A stretch of DNA of 64,000 nucleotides, from the NCBI GenBank assembly GCA_016648135.1, contig JADDOH010001558.1:176957-240956 (forward strand), read 5' to 3'. Below the pieces are notes generated by a model. That model did not search any database. It saw only the letters and a list, made by a program, of their open reading frames with translations, and had not been told where the DNA came from. Of the stretch, positions 47,780 through 60,399 are shown piece by piece (the first letter of the stretch is position 1; every line of letters begins with the position of its first letter). The position numbers and the translations under genes are program-made. The stretch is from Agrypnia vestita. Taxonomy: Eukaryota; Arthropoda; Insecta; Trichoptera; Phryganeidae.

Positions 47780-48970
47780 CTTAATGGTATGGTTGTTACG
47801 GACAGACACGCCCGTAACAAACAATTATTTTAGAATAGGGTGGATCACCGATTACTCGCCTGTCTGCTGTGCTCCGGGCGTCGTGACGTCACTGACGATG
47901 AGTCACAACTCGCTTCTAAATCTTGATGATGATGATGATACTTTGGAAACACCGGAGAGCAACGCTACGATCGACGGTGTTTCTTCAGGGGTTTTAATTC
48001 ACAACAATTTACACACAAGAAAAATAAAAAGCAAAGTTTTTGTTTCAGAAGGAAACCTAGCGAAAAACGGGCAGAGTGACGTTATAATAAACTATTTGTC
48101 GCACAAACACGGCAACAAATATTAACTGGCACTAAGGCACTGAGAGCACTGTGATTTCGCTAGGTTTTCGCAGCCTTTTTATTTGGGTCCAGCCAAAATA
48201 ACGGGAAAATAACTGCCAAAAAGGGATTAGTGAGAGAGGAGATTTGCATCTTTATTGTAGGCATCGGCGTAACGTGGTGGACCACGGAAGCTGTGCGCTC
48301 GGCCTAGCGGAACGACCGCTGGGCGCCGGCAATACCGTGCATCGGCGGTGCATATCTCGCGGCGCGCGGATATTTTTTAAGATAAATCCGCTCTCTCATA
48401 TCTCCCGCTAATGAGTCATATGTCAAAATGTGCGTCTGACATGCCCGCATGTGGGTGTAATACGCAGACTACTGTCCGGGCATGTCAGCGCTTGCAAATC
48501 ACGTGCATGTGACAAAAAATGAAACTTCTTTATTTATGAAAATATTTAAATTATTAATATCGCATCAGGTAGCCCTTGTTTTTCTAAAGAAAATGACACC
48601 TCACACCTTAATTATTGAGCTCTCTAGCGATAGTGAATCTAAATTTAGCGCCGTACGAAAAAATGTACGGCGCGCTATCTCAAGTCACGAGCCGTGTGGG
48701 TGTCAGTTGTTACCTGCCTCATCTCTATTGGTCCAGAGATGCGGAGCAAATACACTTTAGCTAACCGCTCCGTAGGCGACTACCTGATTTTTACTTTGCG
48801 ATTTTATCTCAAAAACAAAATTAAAATATTTAATTAAGCGCGCCCGCGGCCTGAGTGACTCATCGTGAGATTTTAATCTCTCTCCCTCGGCCGCGGTCAT
48901 CGCTCTAATGGATGACTCATTAACGGGACCCTCATTGACAGTTATATACATAATTATCAAACACATATTT
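47780..48970. other. Unclassified GC-richer block with two ORFs
   Basis: Stands out from its AT-rich surroundings. Begins with an inverted pair TTGTTACGG..CCGTAACAA. The 113-codon ORF (47784-48125) contains LNLDDDDDTLETPESNATID; the 92-codon ORF (48482-48760) contains LIIELSSDSESKF. Neither is recognised. The word cgatgagtcac at 47897 recurs inverted at 48853, and ccgcggcc/ggccgcgg mirror each other near 48846 and 48891. Probably an unclassified element. Confidence 0.4.
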
Positions 48971-49029
48971 ACAGTTATTCTTAAGCTATTTTGCCTTTAC
49001 GGCCTGGACCCTATACACGATTCAAGATA

Positions 49030-49380
49030 TTTATTTTTAATATTATAACACATTTCAAAATTAAGCAAAAAATATTTTTATTCTTCGATTTTTGATCCTG
49101 TGCGAACCAATGGTATTAATGATCAAAACTGTATAAAAAAATATTTTTCAAATTTATGCGAGGTTTTAATAATTTTATTTGACTTGTACTTAAAGCGAAA
49201 GAATTTTTGATATTCCTTAGTAGTTACTGTAGTGATAGTCTAACATTTTATAAAAAATGTCAGAAATATTGAAAAAAAAAAAAAAAATTCATGTCATTTA
49301 TATCAGTAACTTTTGATATTTCACTCAAATTGTAAAGACTATTTTCTATTGAAAATAGAATCCGTATTCATTCAATCGCT
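49030..49380 (-). repeat. Inverted fragment of the TA-flanked MITE family
   Basis: Contains aataattttatttgacttgt, tagtctaacattttataaaa and tgatatttcactcaaattgt, as at 26940-27090. A similar piece lies at 56518-56690. Confidence 0.6.
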
Positions 49381-52300
49381 GTAAAGACCGTTAAGCTAGC
49401 GAAATGACTCAGAATCTCCACCCTTTCTTCAGTTGTGTATACTTCTTCCCCTCCTTCATCTGTCTCCGTCCATCCATCCATCACCTCTCTATCTCCAAGG
49501 TACAGCATAATATGGGGTATATGTGCACGGTTTTCAATGCCCAATTTAATTTCTTAGCCTTATTATAGAATTATGTAGAATTAAAAAAGAAATTGCAAAG
49601 AAAGCAGACAATTGAAGGAATTTATTATTTTTCAGTGATATTATGAATCATATTTCAGCATTCACGATTAATCAGATCTCATCACAATAAGATATCATCA
49701 ATTAGTGAAATTTTATGTACATTTTTCTTTTATGCATAAAATATGTACAACTTACCATAAATACTTTAAGTACATAAAATATGTACTAAAGTACTCGTGG
49801 TCACTCGCTTAGTGAACAAGTGGTCGGAGGTCGAGCTCAAGACCGTAAGTTGGTCTATTTTCTATCACAAATATTTTACTTTCAAAATGGTGAGGAATAT
49901 TGATATGGTGTGTAATCTATGTAGACATTTTTTTTTTAAATTTATGTAAGTGTCACTTTTAAACAAAATAATTTTGTAATTGGCAAAAACTATATTTTGT
50001 CACTTGACTGGATGTGAAGAAATATTGCACACTCCAAAGCAATTTTGTCAAGCTATAAAATGAGAAATCGTATGAATTGGGAACATTGCAACCAAGAGAC
50101 AGGCTTTTCCGTTTTCTAAGCAATGTTTCATCAATAATACCGGAAATAGGCGAAATCACTACAGTGCAGAAATATATATTTGTCTCATCCATACCGGTGT
50201 CACTTCAAGTCTTATGCACATGTCCGAGAATTAGCGCCAATTTATATCCAATCAGCGCCGCCACATGGGATAAATGAGAGGCACGACGCTTGCGCACAAC
50301 AGGTCAAGTGATAGCAATGAGATAAATGTAGCATTTTCTGCCCCGCTTAGTCCGTGACACCTCCACTCATGGGCATTAGAAATATAGGAGTATTAGATAT
50401 ATGAACACACGGCAGACTCCCGATTATCCAGGATCCTAATTGTCCAGAATGAAATCTGAAAGTCATATTTTAAAACTAAAATGTTCCCAAACACATGCTT
50501 AGAAGTGAAAAAATTAGCTGTCCGTCATGTCCAAAAAGTGATCTCTCAAAACATTTCTGTTTATTATCTAGTTTTTTCTAATGCCTTATGAGGATTAGTT
50601 GTGTCCAGTTCTTTCACTTCATTGTCATTTCTTCACAAAATAACACTTAATTCATGATTGCGGCATTTCTCGCCGTCGACTGTCAGAGTTGCCACAGTAA
50701 TTATTACATTTGCACAGCCAAAGTAAAATATTTTTATGAAGACTTAAAGTTGCAGGATGACTTTGGAGCGCCTTCCGAATGGTAAACGTTGTTTGATAAG
50801 AAGCATGGCGTGCGACAAACTGCCGTTTAAGACAAAAATTTAAGCTGTATGCGAATTCATCAACTTTCAAACAAATTTTATGAAACTGGATTGGAAGTGA
50901 TGAAAAATTTCTCATATTTGAAGAAAATCACGAAGAATAAGTGTTATCAAATTTGTGACTAACAGATCCGGGATGTTGATATAAAATCAATATATGATTG
51001 GCTTATTTCAGATGATAGTATAGCTGATTACAAAGTATTAAATGATAAAATTTTGTTACGTTTGATGGATTACAGATACTGTACGACATAAGAATCAAGG
51101 AGAGGAATGAGTTGATTTCTTCGGAAAATTCAATCACACTATTGGTTTAAACTACGTGGAATCACTTCTAGATTGCCTCTAACAGTAGGATAACAAGATT
51201 CTCGCTGAAAAAATTAAATTAAGAAATATTCAAGAAGGGCAAAAACATTCCTCTTTAATTTCTTATGTCTCTTGAGTGATTCAATTTTCTTTTTTTGTTG
51301 CCTTTTTTAGTAAGTAAATAATTGTACAAAATAAGTATTCGTCAGTCTTGCAACACAAAAAACAAACATAATATTTATTTGGGAGAAGATCTGGTGATCT
51401 CTGATAAGTGAAATTGTTTTCTAAAACAGAATTCAACCACAAGCTGATACTGAACTATGTAGAAGCAGACATCTTTGCATATAACATTTAAAAAAATACA
51501 TGTTATCCGGGAGAGCATAAAAATAAAATTTTCAAAAATATAAAGACGTATCAAATTATGGTCCATAAGAATGTGTTCCCGGCTGCGAGTAAATTTGTTA
51601 CAATTTTGGATTAAAAAGAATAACATGACTGTTCATTAAAATAACAGGATTTTCGCAGCTCAATGAGCGGGTTTCAGCCCGTTTAGCTACCTTCACTTCC
51701 ATACCTCAATCTTCATACACACATGTCATTCTTATTTGAATTACAAATGTTGGTAAATTTTTATTATATGTACCATTATTATTTACAATTTATTAGTCTT
51801 TTCAAAATATTCATATAACGTTTATTTTGTTTAAATATGTGACCATTGCCCAAAATTGTTTCATGTTAATTAAAAACAATCTAAATAAACTCAACCTTTT
51901 GTTACAATATCATACGATTTTTAAAGTTGTAAAAATTCCTTCCACAATTGTTCGTGGATTCTTACAGCACACATATTGTCATATAAAATATCTTATCTAA
52001 CTTTGTTCTTAACATCTGTGAATCTTTTTAATTGGTCTATGAAATGAACAATATGCTTTTACATTATATATGTTTAAAAAACTCTTAAGATTCCTTAATA
52101 AATAAATATCTTTTTAACTGCACTCTAAATTTGCACAAATCTATTATTATGTACTTGAATCTTTTAACTGTATATCTATCTGTCTTATGTTTTTTATTTT
52201 ATTTTATATTTTATAAAAGCCCATAAAAATAAAATAAATAAATAAATATAACACATGTATCAAATATACTTTTTTTTTTAAATATATGCATTGAATTATT

Positions 52301-52726
52301 TTCAACATGAAGAATTGTAGGCAAAAAATGTACTGAACATTTCTAAAATGCATGGGTTCTACTGTTCTTGCAAGATCCAGCCACTGTTTATTAACGACAC
52401 TGGTCGTCTTACTTACTAATACTATATACATATATTTACCACTCTTCTCTGTGCTATATTTAAGCATATTTTTCAATTTATATCCTTGAAACACACATTT
52501 TAATTTAAATATTTTTAAAAAATAATTTGAGAAGCAAAGCTGATTATAGATCAAATGTTTGAATTTGGGTAGATGTGAGAAAAATGGGACTATCAGGAGG
52601 AGGAGCACTCTGCATATTATTAATGTATCCGACTGCGATATGAAAAAAAATTGGATGGGAAAGATGTGTGCAGACTCGTATGCCTAGCTTCTTACACTAT
52701 CTGAAATTTATTCTAACTAACTAACT
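49381..52726. other. Intergenic, nothing recognised
   Basis: AT-rich with short ORFs on both strands (for example 52204-52608, minus, 134 codons, low complexity). I see no conserved protein, RNA or clear element end. Confidence 0.5.
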
Positions 52727-52992
52727 AACTAACCATCACGCCGTTTCCCTGCAGGGGTAGGCAGAGAGGATTGAACGCCACACTCTTCTATCCTGGCACA
52801 CCACTTTTGCTTCGGCCACATTCAACAGTTCTATAAAAAACAAATATATAATATATACTCTTGCATTTTTTCTATTCTATCTACCACACTACAGCCAGCA
52901 TTGCAGCAGCAATTTATTCTAATGACAGATTAATAACTACCAAAGTATAAAAAACAAATATATAATAATACTCTTGCATTTTTTCTAACTAA
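52727..52992 (+). repeat. Dispersed insect repeat and a 112-bp spaced direct duplication
   Basis: 52727-52830 holds ccatcacgccgtttccctgc, ggggtaggcagagaggatt and cacaccacttttgcttcggc, the inverted match of 37560. After it, a segment with aaaaaacaaatatataata and actcttgcattttttct occurs twice (near 52836 and 52948). Confidence 0.65.
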
Positions 52993-55629
52993 GGGCTGAT
53001 TGTGATGTATTATTGTAATCTTTCGTAAAAAACATAGGTTTTTACAAAATGCATGTGGAAAATGCAGTAATCGACAGTTTTAAATGAAAGGTTACGATAA
53101 TCCAAGTTGATACAACCTGCTCTAAGTCGTAACAGTTGGTTTTTTAAATTTTTTTGGTTATTTCTGTTTTTGATCAAATATTTTTATTTTGGTGAATAAA
53201 ATCTAATATAAAGGTTTCAAATCTCTACTCTCGAAATTTGAAGACAGATACCACCTGTATGTTGCTGGCTAGGAAATTGGAATACCTGATAACGTTTATT
53301 TATCTGACAGAAACACAAAATGTTAGAATTTATTATCTATTTTATTAGTAATGTATTGATTTAGATACCTAGGAAGTTCGACACACCACAATGTTACGAC
53401 TTTATATTGTATTGTCGAAGTATTTCATTAGATTAAGTAATGACATGACATCAATCTGCTATATTATTATTATTATTTTTTAATGCAGACAACCCCATTC
53501 ATTTTACCAATGAGGCAAAATACCGACTCCATAAAAATCTACTCACACACAACTTCGCTTTTTTACCGGGACCATTTAATGGCGCGAACCACGTAGCGCC
53601 GCTCGACGATGCACACTTCATATTGACATCTTCCTCTAACGTGACGTTTACCGCATGTTTCTCGCTCTAGGGCAGTCGCATGAATCGGCGTGAGTACATT
53701 CGCGATATGTATTCTATTTTCATTGCGAATATTATGGTGAATAGGTCAGGAATGTTCCCATGTTTATGTTGTAAACGTGTGAAGATGAGATAATCAACAA
53801 ATGTTCACAGAATAACTAACTTATTTTAATAATATTTAATATATATTTCAGGTAGTTCAATTTTATCAATTACATGGATTATTTTCCTTTGTGCAAAGGT
53901 GAATATTTCACAAGCGCAAAAACCGGCAAACAATTTTCGTAATTAATGTAAATACGCATTATTTCAGTGTGGCATTCCCTAAAGTTAGCAACATTTATTT
54001 AGTTTATAAGGTACTACTAGTTATTTCTTCAAAGTATTTTCTATTACGACTTTGTATTCTGGATTCTGGATGACCATATTTTTCAGCAAATAGAGGCCGA
54101 AAGTTGTCATTTCTATATTGTCATTCATAAATGGTAAAAATATGATGAATTATCTTACCATTAGTCGTATAAATCCGCGAGAAAACCGATGGCGTCCTTT
54201 TGTTGATATAATATTCCAAGATGACACAGAAAGCGACTCCCGTGCTGTATTCATAAACATGACCTTGTAAACACAACTGCGCACAGATATCCTTTATCCG
54301 GTACCTATTCGCTGCAGTTTGCGCCGTCGCGACACGCAATAAATCACGATATTTTAAAATAATGTAGGTAATATGCAAACTATTAGTTTTAATATTTTTC
54401 AAAACGTAATTTAACTTTCAATACAACTTTTTTGGTAATAATAATTTCATTTTGCTGTTCTGATCATTTAATATAGTAATAATCGTAATTATTTAACCAC
54501 ATAATATAAATACCTAGAAGAAAGTATAAAATATACGCATAGGTGAAATAATGTAGGTATGACTTGTAAACAAAATAGGTAGGTAGTACTATTATTTAGA
54601 TTTTTAATTTCGATTAATTTTATCTGCATATTTTTGAACGGACACTTGATTACTTATTTCTTTCATTCCCTGAAGGTAAGCAATTAAAAATTAGTTTTTC
54701 CGTCTAAAAATAAAATAAAAACGACAGAAATTTAATCAGGCCTAAAACGTTTTTGTTTTATTTATTTCTCCAATAACTCGCGGAGAATTCATTCATGAAG
54801 CTGATGTAAATTATATATAAATAGTTAAAAATGATAAGATGATCTTTTCAGTATTATTATTTCAAGATACAGGTCCTTTCCCGCCATGACGCATCGGAAT
54901 CCGATGTATCATGGAACCAAAGACCTACGATTATATAACCTCTTTGCATGGAACCTGCAAATAAAAATCATTGAGAATTTACAATTATCGGATGTTTTAT
55001 TACCGTAATGACTTGTTTTGTTACAATATAACGACTAAATAAATAAATTAGCTAAGCCCATGTACATGCATTGATTCCTTACAAAATTTTAACGATTTAA
55101 AAACAAACAGGGTACAAACGTAATAAATTGATGTGAATACATTAGTTGACCATACAATAGTCGGATGATCGACAACTGTGTCAGGGTCGCCGGCTGTGTT
55201 ATATAGGTCCAATTCGTTTTCGAACAAACTTCCGTTGCAGAGGTGAGTTTTCAAGAGCGGCGAAAAATTTAATAATTTGTATAAGCTACTTTAAAAGTGT
55301 ATTGCTTTTTTACTGATGTATTTGATAGAAAAAATCTGGATGAGGAAAGTTTTAGTGGATAATTGAATTACACATATCAATTTTATTAGCTTTGTAAGGA
55401 GTAATGGACGGAATTGGAATTCGCGTTTAGTGGAATAGATTCTACAGAAAATCCTTTTCCTGTGTAACCAGCAACATTAGCTTGCGTTTAAATCAAACAA
55501 TCTTATGAATTGCACGAGTGAAGATTGGTCATATTTGAGGGGCAAAGGTCCCCAAGGAATCTATGAACCCTTAACATTATTGGGAAAAACAATTGCCCCC
55601 TCAGTTTTTCTTTTATATGCACGTGAATA
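52993..55629. other. Intergenic, two GC-richer islands
   Basis: Mostly AT-rich. Island 53547-53660 and island 54172-54400 both end, on the minus strand, at good donors (gtgagt and gtaaga). They could be 5' exons of a minus-strand transcript, possibly AGO1, but no acceptor partner can be proven. 54893-54921 is a short imperfect palindrome. Confidence 0.35.
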
Positions 55630-55930
55630 AATAAATATTAAACTTTTTAATTTGGATATTTCCGCGTTTGTTACAAAAAATTGGACATTGCTGCTTTTGC
55701 TATTTATAAATTATAATTGGATATCGCTACCTTTCTGATGTTTGTCTAAAATCGATGTCAATTCTCACTTTAGTACGAAGCGGCCATTTTGTCACGTGAC
55801 ACACTGTTGGGGGTTGATTGGTTGAAGTGGATATTGCTGCCTTTGTTTTTAATATTGATTTGGAAACATGATTTTGGAAGGGATAAAGGTATATTATGTA
55901 TGTTAAATCTCGAGTTCAGTACATTCTAAA
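55630..55930. repeat. Dispersed repeat shared with the hAT element interior
   Basis: Matches 46085-46345: gaagcggccattttgtcacg, gggttgattggttgaagtgg and tgatttggaaacatgatttt occur in both with scattered changes. Confidence 0.7.
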
Positions 55931-55936
55931 TTAGTA

Positions 55937-56153
55937 TTAACCCTGGAATCCTACTTGGGGTGCTCCAGCACCCCACAGCGTTTTCAATTTGTTATTTTGT
56001 CGTTTGTTTTGTAAGTATAAGTTTATACTTCCTCGTATTTTACTTTGCAGCCGAGTACTCTCGATTAATCAGTACCTCGGCGACTGCCGAGTTTTGTAGA
56101 CGTATATACACGTGTTGCGGGGTGCTCAGGCACCCCGGTGTAGGAAAATCGTA
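55937..56153. mobile_element. Short TTAACCC element with palindromic ends
   Basis: Left TTAACCCTGGAATCCTAC followed by GGGGTGCTCCAGCACCCC (55957-55974); right has GGGGTGCTCAGGCACCCC (56119-56136) followed by ggtgtaggaaaatc. TTAACCC is a piggyBac-like terminus. No TTAA is found directly at the right end. Confidence 0.55.
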
Positions 56154-56390
56154 AGTATTTGTGTAATATAAATTAAATTATTCTACAAGTTTTTGAATTT
56201 TATTTACTTGATATTTAATAATATTGATTATTTTATTATTACTAATTGATGCAATAACCTTAAATATAAAATTTTAGAGATAAATTTAAGTTTTAGTTAT
56301 ATTTTTTTCATTAAATTTATTTGGTAAATGTACAAACTTAAGAGTGTATTCAATATAATATAATTAATACACATTTATATTGCACGCTCA

Positions 56391-56432
56391 CCCACTTTTA
56401 AATGAGAATTTATTCTCGTGTTTAAAAGTGGG
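56391..56432. repeat. 42-nt two-stem hairpin
   Basis: Outer arms CCCACTTTTAAA/TTTAAAAGTGGG enclosing GAGAAT..ATTCTC. Confidence 0.7.
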
Positions 56433-57084
56433 GGCATATGTATATATCTATTATTAATAAAATCGTTAGTGTAAGACTAAGTAAATTAAGTAAGATATAA
56501 ACTAATCATTTTGTAAAAATAAATCATTTTACTCGACTTGTATTACAGCGAATGAATTTTTCATAATCGAGATAAGTTACTGTAATGATAGTTAAACATT
56601 TTGTAAAAAAATAAGTCAGAAATATTGAAAAAAAATGCAAACTTTGATATTGCCTAAGTCCTTAACTATTGTCATGGTTGCTTGAACATTTTTGACTCAT
56701 AATCATGGCAGGGATCCACCTGTTAAATATTGTGGACTAGCTCTATTACACCTTGTATATTATCACAAGATGGTAGAATCGGAAAGAATTATGTCAATGA
56801 TTTTGCAGCACAACACCTTACGAGGGCGGTCCAATAAGTACTTAGCCTCACCGCCACTATCGCAAGAGAAATTTACTATCGTGTAGTACAGTTGCCGGCA
56901 AACTTCTTGAAATTCTTTGGCGTAGTGGGGGAATGCGCAGAAGACGAAATCTGGGTCTCGTTGGTGGAAAGGTAGATGCGCAAACTTCCCCCCACTACGC
57001 CGTAGAATTTCAAGATGTTTGCCGGCTACTGTACATACTCGTAGACGACTACTGTCAAAATTTCAGCTGAATCGGACTCGTCGT

Positions 57085-57465
57085 TAGGGATGGGTAAATG
57101 AAAAAAAATTATCGATATATATCAAATAGATATTTTTAAAAAGTATCGAAAATAATTGATATACATTGCGAAAAATATATCGATATTATTTTTTCAAAAA
57201 TGTAAGCTTTTGGCGACCAAAAAAAAGTGAAAAAGATACCCAAAAAAAGGTCACCAGAAAAAAATGAAAAAAGATACCCAAAAAAAGGTTGCCAAAAAAA
57301 TTACCAAAACTAAAAAAGTCGCCAAGAAAAAATATCAGTTATCCCAGAAAAAAATATTGATATATCAATAAAAAAATATCGAAATATCGCGAAAAAATAT
57401 ATCGACGATAAATATCGATATTTTTCAAAAAAAAATCGATATATCGATATTTTTTACCATCCCTA
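57085..57465. mobile_element. hAT-type MITE nested in the mariner
   Basis: Ends TAGGGATGGGTAAA and (other strand) TAGGGATGGTAAAA, flanked by CTCGTCGT and CTCATAGT (6 of 8 equal). Interior is poly-A-rich with gtcgcca words and many atatcgatat palindromes. Same terminus as the 14763 element. Confidence 0.75.
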
Positions 57466-57489
57466 CTCATAGTTTTGTTTTGACCGCGT

Positions 57490-58575
57490 GTGGAAGCGGA
57501 CGTGTCCGCGGATTTTAGAAAAATGGAAAAAGAGCAATATCGGTCGGTGATTCGATTCTTGTTTTTGGAAAGGAAATCGCGCAGCGAAATCAAAGAACGC
57601 TTGGATGCTGTGTACGGTGACTCTTCTCCTTCGATGGCGACCGTCAAAAATTGGTTTAACGAGTTTCAACGTGGTCGCACATCGGTTTTTGATGAGCCAC
57701 GCCCAGGTGCCCCGAAAACGGCTACCAGGGAGGAAACAACAAAAATCCACGATCTCGTATTGGCAGACCGCTGATTGAAGGTGCGCGAGATAGCTGAGAC
57801 AGTAGGCATCTCAAGACCCTCTCCCCCGCGTGGGTCATTTCCTGCATGGAATTTTGGGCACGAAAAAGCTGTCGCACGAGGGGCGAGAGGGCACGAGAAA
57901 GCGATGGATGCCGCGTTTGCTCACTCCGGACAACAAACGAAACCGTGAGACCACTTCAGAGCAGTGTTTGACGCTGTTTAAGCGCAATCCAAAGGAGTTT
58001 CTGCGTCGTTTCGTGACCGTCGACGAAACATAGATCCACTGGTACACACCAGAGACCAAGGAACAGTCAAAACAGTGGACTTCATCCGGCGAACGTGCTC
58101 CGAAGACCGTCCTATCGGCCGGAAAGGTGATGTCCACCGTTTTCTGGGATTCACAAGGTGTGATCTCATCGACTATTCGGAGAAGGGAAAAACAATCACA
58201 GGGTGTACTCTGCTGAATTATTGGGCTGATTCAACGCCGAATTGTAGAAAAAATGGCCCCGTTTGGCGAAGAAAAGTGCTCTTCCACCATGACAACGCAC
58301 CGGCTCACACCTCCGCCCCCGCCACGGCCAAATTGGGCTACGAACTGCTGCCCCATCCACCGTATTCTCCAGATTTGTCCCCGTGCGACTTCTTTTTGTT
58401 TCCAAACTTGAAAAAGTCACTCGCCAGGCAGAAATTTGAGTCGAATGAGGTCATCTTCGCCACGGAGGCCTACTTTGTAGACCTCGAGAAATCATATTTT
58501 TTAGACAGGTTAAAGAAATTGGAGCTTCGCTGGGTCAAGTGTATCGAGCTAAAAGGAGATTACTTTGAGAAATAA
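57490..58575 (+). pseudogene. Mariner transposase pseudogene
   Basis: N-terminal HTH region MEKEQYRSVIRFLFLERKSR and NWFNEFQRGRTSVFDEPRPG are intact (57490-57774); a TGA stop, then KVREIAETVGIS, a deletion and frame changes follow. FVTVDET (58011) has the first catalytic Asp, with the Trp of the next codon now TAG. HHDNAPAHTS and YSPDLSPCDFFLFPNLKK (58283-58414) carry the other two; the spacing is 31 residues instead of 34, a 3-codon loss. The gene ends KGDYFEK at 58575. Not functional. Confidence 0.9.
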
Positions 58576-58928
58576 ATCGCCACTTTTCCAAAATTTTCGT
58601 TTTCCTTTCGTAGGCTAAGTACTTATTGGACCGCCCTCGTGTGCATTAAAATTTGAAGATACTAGAAGGATCTAGGATGGTCCACACGAATCTGCTCGCT
58701 GTTGTATGCAAATATTGTTTCAATTTGAATAAATAAGAAATATATTTTCCTGTGTATAAATAAATTTTTTGCTACCAAAGATCGTTCATACGGAAAATAA
58801 AATATTATTGCATTGGGTGGATGGATTAATGTTGTCAGCTTGCTTGTTAATTTGTTCTTGACATTATTATAATGGGCTGTACGTTCCAATGTGTTTCGAG
58901 ATCTATTTTCTGGTTCTTTTACATCTTA

Positions 58929-59768
58929 GGGAACGTACCCATACTACGTGACCCATTTTTGCAATTTTTAACCTCCCCCCTCGGTGACCACCTGTAGTAT
59001 ATTTCGAGACCCCCTCCCCTCACCCTACAGCTTTCACGTAGTAATTCATAAATACGGTTTTGAATCATTTCTTGCCAACAAAAAGTTAAAAAAAAATATT
59101 TGTCTTTATTAATACGGCGCTTGCTGCGTGACGGCAAGAGTGCATGCATACCTATAATTACAAGTGGAAAAAATATTATCAAGATAAAACTCATGTCAAA
59201 ATATATTGCAACCAGAACTTAATTTATCGAAACAAAAGTCCTGTTATTTTTATTAACATTTATTTTCCATCTCAATCATCTTCAACAAACACGTTCCCAG
59301 CATCAATCCACTCGGATACATCGTAGATCACGAGGGCGGTAACATCGGGAGTTTCCTCAGACGTGATTATTAACTCTTCATTAACAGCCTCGACATCTAT
59401 CCACTCCACGCTTTCCTTCATGACACACAAGAGAGGGAGAGGTTCCTGGAGAGAACCCCTAGAGGTCGCACGCGAGACACGACTTGCTTGACAACTACAC
59501 TGCACTGCACTACAAAACTACAAATTATCAGTTTTCAATCAGCTGACGTCTCGGCATATGTATGTCAGTATTGCCACCTGTGAGTTTAAAAAGCGCCAAA
59601 CACTGCACGCCACATTTGAATGAATTAGCTTGAAGAAAACGCGAGATTTCTCTAGAGGATATTGACTACGTGATAAAAACCTAAACCCTCCGCCCCTCAT
59701 TGTGACCAAGCATAGTATTTTGAAGATTCCCCCCCCCTGAACGGGTCACGTAGTACGGGTACGTTCCC
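58929..59768 (-). mobile_element. PIF/Harbinger-like element with TTA duplication
   Basis: Ends GGGAACGTACCCATACTACG + tgaccc, inverted at the right as GGGAACGTACCCGTACTACG, flanked by TTA on both sides. On the minus strand the ORF at 59505-59272 ends in an acidic tail (ALVIYDVSEWIDAGNVFVED), possibly the C-terminus of an element protein. No nuclease motif survives. 840 bp. Confidence 0.75.
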
Positions 59769-60324
59769 TTATGGTTGAGTGGAGTATAATATTGCTCTAT
59801 TTTTTAATGCATTTTTCTAATATACTGCTAATGTTGCCGCCTTTTAAAGCCCTTCATCATTAAAAAAATAAATTATTTATGTTAATTAAATAAAAAAAAA
59901 AATATATATATTTTGATTCTAAATATGATTCTACATTTTTCACCTTCAATTTGTATTACTAATTTTTATACCAAGTACCTCAAATATGGCTGGGTACAAT
60001 TTGGAGAAAATTCTGGAGAAAATCAAACTTATTTAACTTTCTGAAAATATTTTATGGATACAATTCCAAAATTCATGAAAATATTGTGCATCCTATTATT
60101 GATATCATTTCATAGTACGGTTTCCTCCAGCATGGAATATAAATATGACCATAGAATGATGCAAAAATTTGGCCTAACTTTCTTACATACAGTACAGTAG
60201 GGATTTTTTTTTTTTTTAAATTAAATAGAGATGCGAACACGGAATACGTGTCACATCAATATTCTTACTATTTTCAAACTAAGCTAAACGCTTGTGCTAT
60301 GAAAATAGGACTAACTTGCTATTC

Positions 60325-60394
60325 TGGGCTGAGATTCGAACCCGCGACCTTTGGATCAGGAGGCGAGTGTCCTAACCACAAGACCAACAAGCTA
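60325..60394 (-). repeat. tRNA-derived SINE head
   Basis: On the minus strand TTGGTCTTGTGGTTAGGACA (A-box region) and GCGGGTTCGAATCTCAGCCC (B box) are spaced as in a tRNA, but the acceptor and anticodon stems do not pair well. A SINE remnant rather than a tRNA gene. Confidence 0.65.
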
Positions 60395-60399
60395 CCGGA

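Larger units (their letters stand above)
56821..58639 (+). mobile_element. Mariner transposon, decayed
   Basis: Ends CGAGGGCGGTCCAATAAGTA + cttagcc in inverted orientation; the left end is preceded by TA, the right by a mutated copy. At 1819 bp it is longer than usual (about 1.3 kb) because of a nested insertion at 57085-57465. Confidence 0.9.

Noticed and set aside
52204..52608. 134-codon minus-strand ORF
   Set aside because: Low-complexity Phe/Lys/Ile/Tyr-rich translation of AT-rich DNA; no motif, no splice context.
60325..60394. A tRNA gene
   Set aside because: A and B boxes are present but acceptor and anticodon stems do not pair; better explained as a SINE head.
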